Positions 47,060 to 55,383 of a stretch of 61,583 bases of DNA are shown in pieces (position 1 is the stretch's first letter; every line of letters begins with the position of its first letter). Below the pieces are notes generated by a model. The model was not told the DNA's origin and searched no databases. It saw only the letters and a list, made by a program, of their open reading frames with translations. The DNA lies in NCBI GenBank assembly GCA_002839445.1, contig PGYB01000023.1:1-61583 (forward strand), read 5' to 3'. Source of the stretch: Candidatus Riflebacteria bacterium HGW-Riflebacteria-1. Lineage in GTDB: Bacteria > Muiribacteriota > Ozemobacteria > Ozemobacterales > Ozemobacteraceae. Made by a program: the position numbers and the translations under genes.

Positions 47060-48993
47060 GGCATTCCCCTCCGGCTGTTTTGTCGCATGTAAACAAAGAC
47101 CCCGGCGGCCGCGACAAGCAGCGGCATCAGCAGCAGATTAAAAAAGGTCACCCGGGTTCCGAGGCTTTCGATGTCCTGACGCAGCAGCTTGCGAATTTCG
47201 CGGCGGCGGCGCATGGTTTCTGACTGTTCGTTGCGGGCGCGATCGATTTCTTCGCGCTGTTCGGCGCTGAGAATCAGGCGTTCGCCGTCTTTTTTCTGGG
47301 ACTGCAGCTGATTGATGCGCTGCTGAATCTCTTCGAGCCGGCTGGTCAGAGTTTTTTCCTCTTCCTGCCAGCGTTTCTGGGCTTCGCGTTCGATGTTCTC
47401 GACGCGCGTGAACGTGCGCGCGAACTTGCCGCGCGAGCGCACCGCGATCAGGTCTTCAGAACCGGCGAGCAGATCGACGCAGTTGGAAATGAACGCGAGA
47501 TTGTCATTGAGCGGCTGCAGCAGTGTGCTGCCGAAGAAGTTGATGGCGCGCACGCAATAATCGTTGTGCAGCAGGTCAGCATCGGCGATGACCATTACCG
47601 AACCGGGCTTCTCAGCTTTGGCAACGTGTTTCTGGCGCAGGGCTGCCTGCGCGGCTTCGCGTTGGGTTTTAGCCTCTTCGCTTTCGCCTTCGGGAGCTGG
47701 CTGGGCCGGGGGTTCGCTGAAAGCAGATGCGAAGGTGCCGCGCACCAGCGCGGCGAGATTCTGGCGCATACCGGAAGTCGGCAGGTTTCGCACGAGATCA
47801 GCCGGCGGAACCAGCAGCTGATGTATATCAACCTGACTGCCCGAATCACGGGTAGTCAGCAGTGGAATAAATTCATGCTGGCTGTCAGCAGTCTTGCTGA
47901 GCGCACCGGCGTTGACCATGAGCATGGCATTGAGCTTGGCGCTGACCGCTGATTCGCGGTTAAACGCGTCAGCGCTGAGGCTCAGCCAGAGCGGGTGGTC
48001 AAAGAGGCCCTGCGGGCCGGCGTTGACCCGGGTTGCCATGCTGATATCGGCAGCGATTTTGCCGCGATTGTAATCAACACCCCAGGTTTTGAGGAGCTTA
48101 TCCAGATCGGAAGAACGGCTCAACATCGCCATATAGGGATTGCTCTGGTCAACCAGAGTGTCGGCCATGCAGGCGGGGTCGACCATGACGATGGCGCGGC
48201 CGCCTTTGAGAACGAACTGGTCAATCGCGTAAAGCGTCGATTCTGGCAGATCCTTAGGGTGAATCACCATCAACAGCGAAATATCACCTGCAATCTCGGT
48301 TGCAGTGGTCTCGACCTTGCGTATTTCGAAATTCTTGCGCAGTTCTTTGAGGAAGAGCCAGTCTTCGCCCTGCTGCGGCATACCCGGAAAAGGCATGGCG
48401 CCGCCGACGACCGGCAGCGGGCTGAGCACGCCAACCGTGGCTTTGCTGCGTGACGAAGCCTGCACAATGGCGCGAGTGATGTCGTATTCAAGAAATTCTT
48501 CGCGCTCGATGGTGAAGAACGGGATCACTTCTTCCTTGTCAGCGACGATGGCGACCAGGCCGAGGTAGAACTTCTCGCCGGTGGGCAGGCCGGCCTGCGC
48601 GAGACCGTATTTGACCGCCCACTCTTCGACGTCGCTGTCAGGCTGCGGATCGAGGCTTTCGAGTTCGACCATACCGCGGCTGCTGGCGACGTATTCGCCG
48701 AGAAATTCTTCGATGCGCTTGCCATAGAGCTTGTAGCCGAACGGCACGTTAGCCAGCGACTTCGAGTAATAGAACTTAAGCCGGGTCTTGTCAGAGAGTT
48801 TGCCGAGAATCGAGCGGGTGCCGTCGGAGAGCGTGAACAGCTTTTCTGCGGTCATGTCGGCGCGCAGGTAGGCGATTCCGGAAATATAGTTGATGGCGAC
48901 GAGAATCACGGCAAGCAGTAGAATTGAGCCAAGCGACGAGGCAAAGAGGCCGGCAGCGCTGTGGCTGGTGGTTGGTTTCGGGGTAGTAGTCAT
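47056..48993 (-). CDS. GldG-like ABC-associated membrane protein
   Basis: This 645-residue protein has an N-terminal membrane span (SSLGSILLLAVILVAINYIS), a large periplasmic ABC-type_uncharacterised domain (LSDKTRLKFYYSKSLANVPF, VNAGPQGLFDHPLWLSLSAD), a long coiled coil (about residues 535-620, rich in Glu, Gln and Arg) and a C-terminal span (FFNLLLMPLLVAAAGVFVYM). This is the GldG/MutS2-like layout of the Gld ABC family. In Bacteroidetes GldAFG serve gliding and secretion; relatives elsewhere have unknown cargo. Confidence 0.87.
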   Translation of the reverse strand: MTTTPKPTTSHSAAGLFASSLGSILLLAVILVAINYISGIAYLRADMTAEKLFTLSDGTRSILGKLSDKTRLKFYYSKSLANVPFGYKLYGKRIEEFLGEYVASSRGMVELESLDPQPDSDVEEWAVKYGLAQAGLPTGEKFYLGLVAIVADKEEVIPFFTIEREEFLEYDITRAIVQASSRSKATVGVLSPLPVVGGAMPFPGMPQQGEDWLFLKELRKNFEIRKVETTATEIAGDISLLMVIHPKDLPESTLYAIDQFVLKGGRAIVMVDPACMADTLVDQSNPYMAMLSRSSDLDKLLKTWGVDYNRGKIAADISMATRVNAGPQGLFDHPLWLSLSADAFNRESAVSAKLNAMLMVNAGALSKTADSQHEFIPLLTTRDSGSQVDIHQLLVPPADLVRNLPTSGMRQNLAALVRGTFASAFSEPPAQPAPEGESEEAKTQREAAQAALRQKHVAKAEKPGSVMVIADADLLHNDYCVRAINFFGSTLLQPLNDNLAFISNCVDLLAGSEDLIAVRSRGKFARTFTRVENIEREAQKRWQEEEKTLTSRLEEIQQRINQLQSQKKDGERLILSAEQREEIDRARNEQSETMRRRREIRKLLRQDIESLGTRVTFFNLLLMPLLVAAAGVFVYMRQNSRRGMP

Positions 48994-49008
48994 GGTTTGC
49001 CTCCTTCC

Positions 49009-49743
49009 CTACTCGGCTTTCTTCATTTCGAGAACCACGGCGTTGGCGGTGAGCATGAAGCCGATCATCGAAATAAAGTAGATTAGCGAGCGGCTGTCGA
49101 TCAGACCGCGCTGGAAATTCTGGAAATGCGTGAAGAAGCTGAACGCCGAGATCGCTTCGGAGATGCCGACCGGCAGAAAGCCGTTGAGGAAGTCGGTGAA
49201 GACCCCGGCGCCGAGCATCAGCATCGCGAAACAGGCGACAACTGCGAGCACAAAGCTGATGACCTGGTTTTTGCTCATGGCTGAGAACAGGCAGGTGACT
49301 GCGAGATAGGCGCCGGCGAGCAGAAACGAGCCGATATACGAAGTGAAGATGATGCCGTAGTCGGGGCTACCGAGGTAGGCGACCGTCACCACCATCGGAA
49401 AGGTCAGCAGCAGCGCGATGCCGATGAAAAGCCAGGCGGCGAGGAATTTGCCGGCGATCGCTTCGATCAGCGTGATTGGCAGGGTGAACAGCAGTTCGAT
49501 AGTGCCGCTTTTGCGCTCTTCAGACCACAGGCGCATGCCGACTGCCGGCACCAGAAACAGATAGAGCCAGGGGTGCCAGACGAAGAACGCGTCGAGCGAG
49601 GCGACGCGGGTGTCGAAGAGGCGCGAGATAAAAAACGTGCAGCCAGCCGTGGCGAGCAGGAAAATGATGATAAAAACATAGGCCACCGGCGATTCAAAGT
49701 AGCCTTTGAGCTCTCTTTTGAGCACTGCTTTGAGGTTTCTCAT
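49009..49743 (-). CDS. ABC-2-type permease (GldF/NosY-like)
   Basis: This 244-residue integral membrane protein begins MRNLKAVLKRELKGYFESPV, AYVFIIIFLL, the usual start of this permease class, and has six hydrophobic spans. SEERKSGTIELLFTLPI is the conserved cytoplasmic segment that meets the ATPase. Its start overlaps the ATPase stop by four bases. Confidence 0.92.
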   Translation of the reverse strand: MRNLKAVLKRELKGYFESPVAYVFIIIFLLATAGCTFFISRLFDTRVASLDAFFVWHPWLYLFLVPAVGMRLWSEERKSGTIELLFTLPITLIEAIAGKFLAAWLFIGIALLLTFPMVVTVAYLGSPDYGIIFTSYIGSFLLAGAYLAVTCLFSAMSKNQVISFVLAVVACFAMLMLGAGVFTDFLNGFLPVGISEAISAFSFFTHFQNFQRGLIDSRSLIYFISMIGFMLTANAVVLEMKKAE

Positions 49744-50819
49744 GCCTGCCCTCCTCGCGTCAGGTTATAAAAGACTTCGTTGAGGTCGCCTTTTTCGAGG
49801 GTAAAGGCGTCGACTTCCCATTTGCGCTGATGCACAAACTGGGCGGCTTCATGCGCGATAGCAACGCCCTTTTTCGGAAACAGGCGCACGCGCAGGCTGC
49901 TTTTACCGGTCTTGTCGCTGCCGTCGCCGTATTTGCCGGCTTTGCTGTCTTCGGCTTCTTTGCTGTCATTGACACTTTTTTCCATGCCATTTTCGCTCTC
50001 TTTGCCATTTTTGCCAGTTCTGGCATTTTGCGACGGGCGATCTTCGTCTGTAAGCAACTCGACCCGCTCGACACCAGCGATTTTTTCGAGATCAGCGAAT
50101 GCATCTTTGAGGTCGGCACCGAATAATTCCAGGGTTACAGCGCCATGCAGTTTTGAGCGGCGGCGCAAAGCTTCGGGGGTGCCGTCGGCGACGATTTTGC
50201 CGTTACCGATGATGATGGCGCGCGAGCACACTGCTTCGACCTCTTCGAGAATATGGGTTGAGAGGATGATGCATTTTTCGCGGCCCATGCGGCGGATCAG
50301 CGCGCGGACTTCCTGTTTCTGGTTGGGGTCGAGGCCGTCGGTAGGCTCATCGAGCACGAGATATTCAGGATCGTGCAGAAGTGCCTGGGCAAAGCCGACG
50401 CGCTGACGGTAGCCTTTCGACAGGGTGTCGATGAGCTGCCAGGCGACATCTTTAAGGTTGCAGGTTTCGAGCATGCGCACGACGCGGTTCTTGCGTTCTT
50501 CGCCGTCGTAGCCGCGCACTTCAGCGGTGAACATGAGAAAGTCGTAGACGTTCATGTCTTTGTATGACGGGGCGGATTCGGGCAGGTAGCCGATGCGGGC
50601 GCGCACTTCGAGGGGGTTTTCCCAGATATCGAAATTGGCGACCTTCGCGCTGCCTGATGTTGGCGGCAGAAAGGTGGTGATCATTTTCATCGTCGTCGAT
50701 TTGCCGGCGCCGTTGGGGCCGAGAAAGCCGAGGATCTCGCCTTTGTTTACCGTGAAGCTGATGCTGTCGACGGCCCGGATGCTGCCAAAAGATTTGGCCA
50801 GTGATTCAACTGCAATCAT
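49740..50819 (-). CDS. ABC transporter ATPase (GldA-like) with charged insert
   Basis: This 359-residue ATPase has Walker A GFLGPNGAGKSTTMKMI, the Q-loop IGYLPESAP, the signature LSKGYRQRVGFAQALL, Walker B YLVLDEPTDGLDP and the H-loop ILSTHILEE. A C-terminal domain follows, but between residues about 257 and 304 lies a roughly 48-residue low-complexity insert rich in Lys, Glu, Asp, Gly and Asn. Close relatives are usually about 310 residues and lack this. An AGGAGG ribosome site precedes the start. It is the first gene of the operon. Confidence 0.92.
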   Translation of the reverse strand: MIAVESLAKSFGSIRAVDSISFTVNKGEILGFLGPNGAGKSTTMKMITTFLPPTSGSAKVANFDIWENPLEVRARIGYLPESAPSYKDMNVYDFLMFTAEVRGYDGEERKNRVVRMLETCNLKDVAWQLIDTLSKGYRQRVGFAQALLHDPEYLVLDEPTDGLDPNQKQEVRALIRRMGREKCIILSTHILEEVEAVCSRAIIIGNGKIVADGTPEALRRRSKLHGAVTLELFGADLKDAFADLEKIAGVERVELLTDEDRPSQNARTGKNGKESENGMEKSVNDSKEAEDSKAGKYGDGSDKTGKSSLRVRLFPKKGVAIAHEAAQFVHQRKWEVDAFTLEKGDLNEVFYNLTRGGQA

Positions 50820-51080
50820 CTAAACCTCCTGTATTACAGAAATCCCTCTTGTTGGTATCTGAGGTAATAGTTATTCGATAGACTACCATCAGCGAAGAAA
50901 GTTCCCAAATTTTTCTGCAATTTTTTATTTTTTTCTGCCCGCCTATTTTTTGCGCTGTAAAATCTGCTGCTTTCGTGAGCGAAGACGAATGCGGAACGAG
51001 CACAGGGGCGCCGCTTCTTGCTGAAACCACGTCATGCTGTTATATTAAATGGGATGATTTATCAAAAATAGAGGTTGATT

Positions 51081-51275
51081 ATGACCAGGCGATCCGAACT
51101 GCTCAAGGAAATAGAGACCGTCCCAGAACCATTGCTTGCAGAAGTCATAGACTTCGTAAAGTTTTTAAAAATGAAGGCCGTTAAAGAAGCCAACTATGAC
51201 GCTGTTGCCAGCGAGTCGACCCTGAAAAAAGACTGGCTCAAGGTCGAGGAGGACAAGGCTTGGAAAGATTTGTAA
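51081..51275 (+). CDS. DUF2281-type antitoxin-like protein
   Basis: This 64-residue protein (TRRSELLKEIETVPEPLLAE, VIDFVKFLK, then ASESTLKKDWLKVEEDKAWKDL) matches the DUF2281 family and the EEDKAW-x2-L ending common in antitoxins next to MazF/PemK-type toxins. ATG 51081 is preferred over 51075. Its end overlaps the start of a dead MazF-like gene by 16 bases. Confidence 0.8.
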   Translation: MTRRSELLKEIETVPEPLLAEVIDFVKFLKMKAVKEANYDAVASESTLKKDWLKVEEDKAWKDL

Positions 51276-51595
51276 GAGGCGATGTAGTGGTGTAGCCCTT
51301 CCCTTTCAGCGATCTGACCCTATCAAAACGCAGGCCTGCTCTGGTGTTGGCAACTCCGGGCGGTGATGACCTGATATTGTGCCAGATTACCAGCCAGAAC
51401 ATAAACGACAACCTTTCTTTGCAGCTTGATAGCGAAGATTTTATCAATGGTTCGTTAAACAAAACAAGTAATATCAGGCCCAACAGGCTGTTTACAGCAG
51501 ATACACACATTATTTTATACAAGGTTGGGCAACTGAGCTGTAAAAAGTTAGATTCAGTAATTGATCGCGTAATAGATATTCTTCACAAAAGCTGA
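51260..51595 (+). pseudogene. MazF/PemK-family toxin with in-frame TAG
   Basis: From TTG 51260 the frame reads ERFVRGDVVV, then TAG at 51293-51295, then PFPFSDLTLSKRRPALVLAT, LILCQITSQ and SLNKTSNIRPNRLFTADT up to a normal stop at 51595. This is a complete PemK/MazF sequence except that the codon before the conserved PFPFSDL (normally Leu, Val or Lys) is a stop; a single T-to-A change from TTG would explain it. The remaining codons show no other damage, so the loss is recent. No in-frame ATG lies just after the stop, so a toxic product is unlikely. Confidence 0.85.
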
Positions 51596-51716
51596 CTACG
51601 TGCAGAACAGCTTCATTACCAGATAAATCATCGTTTTGTAAGCACCCAGGTGCGAGAACGAGCACGAATAACAAGCGAAACTTGCGTGAAAGCGGGAGAT
51701 GTTTTACAGTGAGCGC

Positions 51717-52823
51717 ATGAAACGCATCGCCATTCTCGAAAGCTCTTCGCGCTCGCTGATAAACTTTCGCGGCAGCCTCATTCAGACGCTGTGCCAACTT
51801 GGGCACGAGGTATTCTGCGTCGCACCGGACGCCTGGTTTGCCGACGAGGTGCGCGCGCTCGCCAGCGGCTTTGCGACGGCAGAAGTGGCGCGTTGCGGGC
51901 TTAACCCGGTCGATGACATTCTCTACTACCAGCGATTATACCAGCTGCTGCAGAAAAACAGGCCGGATGTAATACTGGCTTACACGATAAAACCGATAGT
52001 TTACGGCACGATGGCGGCGCGCAACCTCGGAATCAGCGAGATATACGCGCTGATTACCGGGCTGGGCTACTCATTCATGAACGTTTCATATCATCAGAAG
52101 CTGACCGGGCTGCTGGCGAAAAGCCTTTACCGGCGCACCCTCAGGTTTGACCGCCGGGTTTTCTTTCAGAATCCCGATGATCGCGAAGAATTTATCAATC
52201 TGAACATTGTCGAAGCCAGCAAGACTTCTCTGGTAAACGGTTCTGGCGTCGACCTGCAGCATTTTGCGCAGCAGAAGCTGCCCGACGGCCCGCCGACCTT
52301 TCTGCTGATTGCGCGCCTGCTCAGAGATAAAGGCATAATGGAATACATCGAAGCAGCTGCCAGTCTGCGCAAAGTTTTCCCGACGGCAAGATTTCAACTG
52401 CTCGGGCCGGCAGATCCGAGCCCATCAGGGCTGCCATTAAGCGCGATTGAGCGCTATACCGAGGCCGGAGTCATCGAATATCTCGGCGCCACCCGTGATG
52501 TCAGGCCATTTCTGCAACAGGCCGGAGTTTTCGTGCTGCCTTCATATCGCGAAGGGCTGCCGCGAACCGTCGTGGAAGCGATGGCGACCGGTCGGCCGAT
52601 AATCACTACTGATGCACCCGGCTGCCGGCAGACAGTGCGGGAAGGCGAAAACGGCTTTCTGGTGCCAGTACGCGACGCCGGCGCGCTCGCCGCTGCCATG
52701 CGCCGCTTTATCGAGAACCCGCATCTGATCGCCAGCATGGGCGAAGCAAGCCGCCGTCGCGCCGTTCAAAACTACAACGTGCATGAGATCAACCGGGCTA
52801 TTATAGAAGCAACCAACATCTGA
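51717..52823 (+). CDS. glycosyltransferase family 4 (PglA/CapM-like)
   Basis: This 368-residue GT-B enzyme opens KRIAILESSSRSLINFRGSL and has YQLLQKNRPDVILAYTIKPIVYGTMAARNLG, ITGLGYSF, VNGSGVDLQHF, FLLIARLLRDKGIMEYIEAA and the donor motif LPSYREGLPRTVVEAMATGRPIITTD. The AYTIKPIVYG and LITGLGY segments are typical of transferases such as PglA and TuaA-partner enzymes that extend the first sugar on undecaprenyl diphosphate. ATG 51717 is preferred. It stands alone, away from the main operon. Confidence 0.88.
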   Translation: MKRIAILESSSRSLINFRGSLIQTLCQLGHEVFCVAPDAWFADEVRALASGFATAEVARCGLNPVDDILYYQRLYQLLQKNRPDVILAYTIKPIVYGTMAARNLGISEIYALITGLGYSFMNVSYHQKLTGLLAKSLYRRTLRFDRRVFFQNPDDREEFINLNIVEASKTSLVNGSGVDLQHFAQQKLPDGPPTFLLIARLLRDKGIMEYIEAAASLRKVFPTARFQLLGPADPSPSGLPLSAIERYTEAGVIEYLGATRDVRPFLQQAGVFVLPSYREGLPRTVVEAMATGRPIITTDAPGCRQTVREGENGFLVPVRDAGALAAAMRRFIENPHLIASMGEASRRRAVQNYNVHEINRAIIEATNI

Positions 52824-52981
52824 TTTTTTGTTCTGGTTCTTCCGGGCTACTTTCTATTCAACCACCACGACCAGAACAATCAGAAATTCTGGCAGCAGTA
52901 ATCCCTCCTGACTGCCGTGTAAACTGAAGTCTCAGCACCTTTGGCGCTGAAGGTAGTTACCAACAAAACAAGTAGAATTGG

Positions 52982-52987
52982 TATAAT
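52982..52987 (+). promoter_or_regulatory. possible -10 box upstream of the lipoprotein gene
   Basis: A perfect TATAAT at 52982-52987 lies about 95 bases before ATG 53081. The best -35 (TTACCA, 52957) has a 19-base spacer, which is long, so this is tentative. Confidence 0.35.
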
Positions 52988-53080
52988 AGAAATACTTTGC
53001 CTGTTCTGTTACTTTTTTGTTGAGCTATGCGTTATATTGTTGAAGAACGAATATAAATCATTCATAAAAGAGGTTTGCTT

Positions 53081-53965
53081 ATGAAAGGTCTTAAAAAATT
53101 ATCGGTAATGCTTCTTCTGGTCGGTTCGATTTTCATGACCGGTTGTGACGCAACCCAGATCGTAGAAATGATCGGCAAGATCGCTCAGGGCGTGCAGCAG
53201 GCAATGCCGGCAATTCAAAGCGTTGTCGACACATTTAAAGGCATATTTGGCAACGATAACAATGCTGCTGCCAACAACAATCAGCAGGCGGCCGCTACCA
53301 ACAACACAGCCAGCGCAACTGCTGAGACCAACAAACCGGCAGAAGCCAATGTAATAACCATAGACCCCAACAAGGAAGAAGTCGCCAGCCCGACTGCCGC
53401 GGCCCCGGAAACCGGTGCCACTGGCAACACAATTGCAGTAGCCACGCAGACCGCCACAGTAGCGACTCCAACCGCAGCTGTAGCTGCTGCAGCCGTTGAA
53501 ATTTCGGCAGCAGCTCAGAAGCAGATGGACGCTGTCGTCGCTTACGCGCTCGCCAACAATCGCGGGGCTTCCAGCGGCCAATGTTTCAACGCAGTATGGG
53601 AATATCTCACCCGCTCAGGCTACGGAAACCTCAAGCAGTGGGGCGATCTGCCAGCAATGCAAAGCGGCGAAGCAAGAAATTTTTCTGGCTATTTGAACGC
53701 CAGCCAGCGCAATCTCGATGAAGCCGGATTGAAACGCCTCGATACGACCCTCAACCCGCCAATCACCAGCCCGCACGACCCGAGAATCCCCAAAGGTGCG
53801 GTTATCGTTGTAGCAGCCGGCAGCACCGGCACAGCTCACCCGACCGCCGGCGATATCACTATAAAAGCCGGTGAAGGCCGCTTCGTAAACGATGGCCCGA
53901 ACATGGATTACGGAACCGCAGCCACCTGGCAGGGCAAACTGCTCGGCGTTTATATCCCTAAATAA
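53081..53965 (+). CDS. lipoprotein with low-complexity linker and CHAP/NlpC-like C-terminal region
   Basis: This 294-residue protein has a type II signal peptide (KKLSVMLLLVGSIFMTGC, lipobox MTGC with Cys20), a short amphipathic part, about 80 residues rich in Ala, Thr and Asn, and a C-terminal domain with SSGQCFNAVWEYLTRSGYG and TGTAHPTAGDITIKAGEGRF. The Cys and the later His-Pro-x-x-Gly-Asp are arranged as in papain-like CHAP/NlpC amidases, but similarity is weak. AAAAGAGG precedes ATG 53081. It is expected in the outer-membrane or inner-membrane lipoprotein fraction. Function unknown. Confidence 0.75.
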   Translation: MKGLKKLSVMLLLVGSIFMTGCDATQIVEMIGKIAQGVQQAMPAIQSVVDTFKGIFGNDNNAAANNNQQAAATNNTASATAETNKPAEANVITIDPNKEEVASPTAAAPETGATGNTIAVATQTATVATPTAAVAAAAVEISAAAQKQMDAVVAYALANNRGASSGQCFNAVWEYLTRSGYGNLKQWGDLPAMQSGEARNFSGYLNASQRNLDEAGLKRLDTTLNPPITSPHDPRIPKGAVIVVAAGSTGTAHPTAGDITIKAGEGRFVNDGPNMDYGTAATWQGKLLGVYIPK

Positions 53966-53984
53966 GCTTTCTGAGTTGTCGCAA

Positions 53985-54016
53985 AAGCCCCCGGCAGCAG
54001 CTGCTGCCGGGGGCTT
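53985..54016. terminator. 32-bp perfect palindrome between convergent genes
   Basis: AAGCCCCCGGCAGCAG and its exact reverse complement meet without a loop between the lipoprotein and LegC genes. The very stable GC-rich stem would act from both sides; flanking A and T are few (AAAA before, TT after), so it is an imperfect bidirectional terminator. Confidence 0.7.
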
Positions 54017-54051
54017 CGTTGAGCACGAGAACGATAAGACCCTGCTGACGT

Positions 54052-55215
54052 TTAAAACGACGGGCTGCTCGGAACGTTGATCAAAGACTCTTCAATGCCG
54101 AGCGAGACGCTGAGGTCGTCAGAAGGGCAGCTTTTATACATCGGCAGGGTATTTGAAAGATTCCACGCCGGGCGAACCATGATGCCGCCGTCGTTGAGCT
54201 TATCGAGCAGACTGTTGCGCTGTTCGCGCGACACTTTTTTCAGAATGATGGCGTTAAGCCAGTAATTGCTCTTCACTCCAGGCATTTCAGTGAAGAAGGT
54301 AATTTCATCGACCTTGGAAAATTCGCTGTTGTAGCGGCTGGCAAGCAGACGCTTTTTGGTAAGAACCTCACTGAGCTTCTCGAGCTGCGCGCAGCCAAGC
54401 GCCGCATTGAGGTTGGGCATGCGATAGTTGTAGGCAACACAGTCGTGGTAATACTCCCACTGGTGGGTCACCTTGCCGGTAGTCGTCAGATGGCGCGCCT
54501 GCCGGGCAATTTCGTCGTCATTGGTCAGAATGGCGCCACCGCCGCCGGTGGTCAAAATCTTGTTGCCATTGAAACTCAGCGTTGACAGCAGGCCGTGCTG
54601 GCCGACATGTTTGCGCCCGTACTCTGACCCGATGGCCTCGGCAGCGTCTTCGACCAGAATCAACTTGTACTCGTCGCATATCTGTTTGAGTTCATCGAGA
54701 TGGGAAGGGTGCCCGAAAGTGTGCATGATGAGCAAAGACCTTATGCGCCGGCCGGTCTGGCGATTGAACAGGGAATCTTCCCTGATTTCACCGATGCGCT
54801 GCAGATATTCGCGCAGCCGGTCCGGGCAAACGCCAAGACTGACCGGTGAGATATCAACAAAATGTGGGATCGCGCCACAATATGAAATAGCATTTGGCGC
54901 TGCCACAAAGGTCAAAGCCTGGGTCAGCACTTCATCGTCGCGCTGAACTCCAGCCAGAATCATACAAATGTGCAGAGCAGCCGTGCCGTTAACAGTGGCT
55001 ATGCAGTGCTTAACTCCGGTTACCCTGCTCAGCAGCTGCTCGAAAAGATTAACATACTTGCCAACGGTCGAAACCCAGTTGGTATCTATGCAATCTGTGA
55101 CATACTGCCGTTCGTTGCCGTTAAAGAAAGGCTCGTGCAAAACCACCGGGCCGTGCTCGATGCCGGCCGCCTTTCGGACGATCTTTTCAATCTGCGTTGC
55201 AAGCTTGTCTGACAT
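54052..55215 (-). CDS. LegC-family aminotransferase (DegT/DnrJ)
   Basis: This 387-residue PLP enzyme has VVLHEPFFNGNERQYVTDCI, DTNWVSTVGKYV, ATVNGTAALHICMILAGVQ, EDAAEAIGSEYGRKHVGQ and the PLP-lysine site LSFNGNKILTTGGGG, followed by the dimer-loop YNYRMPNLNAALGCAQL. These place it with the LegC branch, which aminates UDP-4-keto-6-deoxy-HexNAc. The expected LegB, LegG and LegI genes are not adjacent. It is divergent from the Gfo/Idh/MocA gene at 55384, and the two may share a control region. Confidence 0.88.
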   Translation of the reverse strand: MSDKLATQIEKIVRKAAGIEHGPVVLHEPFFNGNERQYVTDCIDTNWVSTVGKYVNLFEQLLSRVTGVKHCIATVNGTAALHICMILAGVQRDDEVLTQALTFVAAPNAISYCGAIPHFVDISPVSLGVCPDRLREYLQRIGEIREDSLFNRQTGRRIRSLLIMHTFGHPSHLDELKQICDEYKLILVEDAAEAIGSEYGRKHVGQHGLLSTLSFNGNKILTTGGGGAILTNDDEIARQARHLTTTGKVTHQWEYYHDCVAYNYRMPNLNAALGCAQLEKLSEVLTKKRLLASRYNSEFSKVDEITFFTEMPGVKSNYWLNAIILKKVSREQRNSLLDKLNDGGIMVRPAWNLSNTLPMYKSCPSDDLSVSLGIEESLINVPSSPSF

Positions 55216-55383
55216 GATTACCCCCGCTTCAAAAACCTTATCGGCAACTCACCGGCAATTCTTAACCTGCCTGCCCTCACCTGCTAAAAATCGAGTCTTT
55301 GCCCGCAACAAAAATTGCTGACTTTAATAATGTGTCCGGATGAGTTAAAATTGCCAGCAAATTCATGGTGCAGGTCGCAACAA

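Noticed and set aside
51293..51295. TAG as a recoded sense codon in the MazF-like gene
   Set aside because: Intact genes here use TAG as a normal stop (for example the tviB-like gene at 38197-38199), there is no sign of a pyrrolysine or suppressor system, and a single point mutation explains it.
53099..53581. 160-codon minus-strand frame rich in Cys and Gly
   Set aside because: It mirrors the Ala/Thr/Asn-rich linker of the lipoprotein gene; the plus-strand signal peptide and lipobox are clear.
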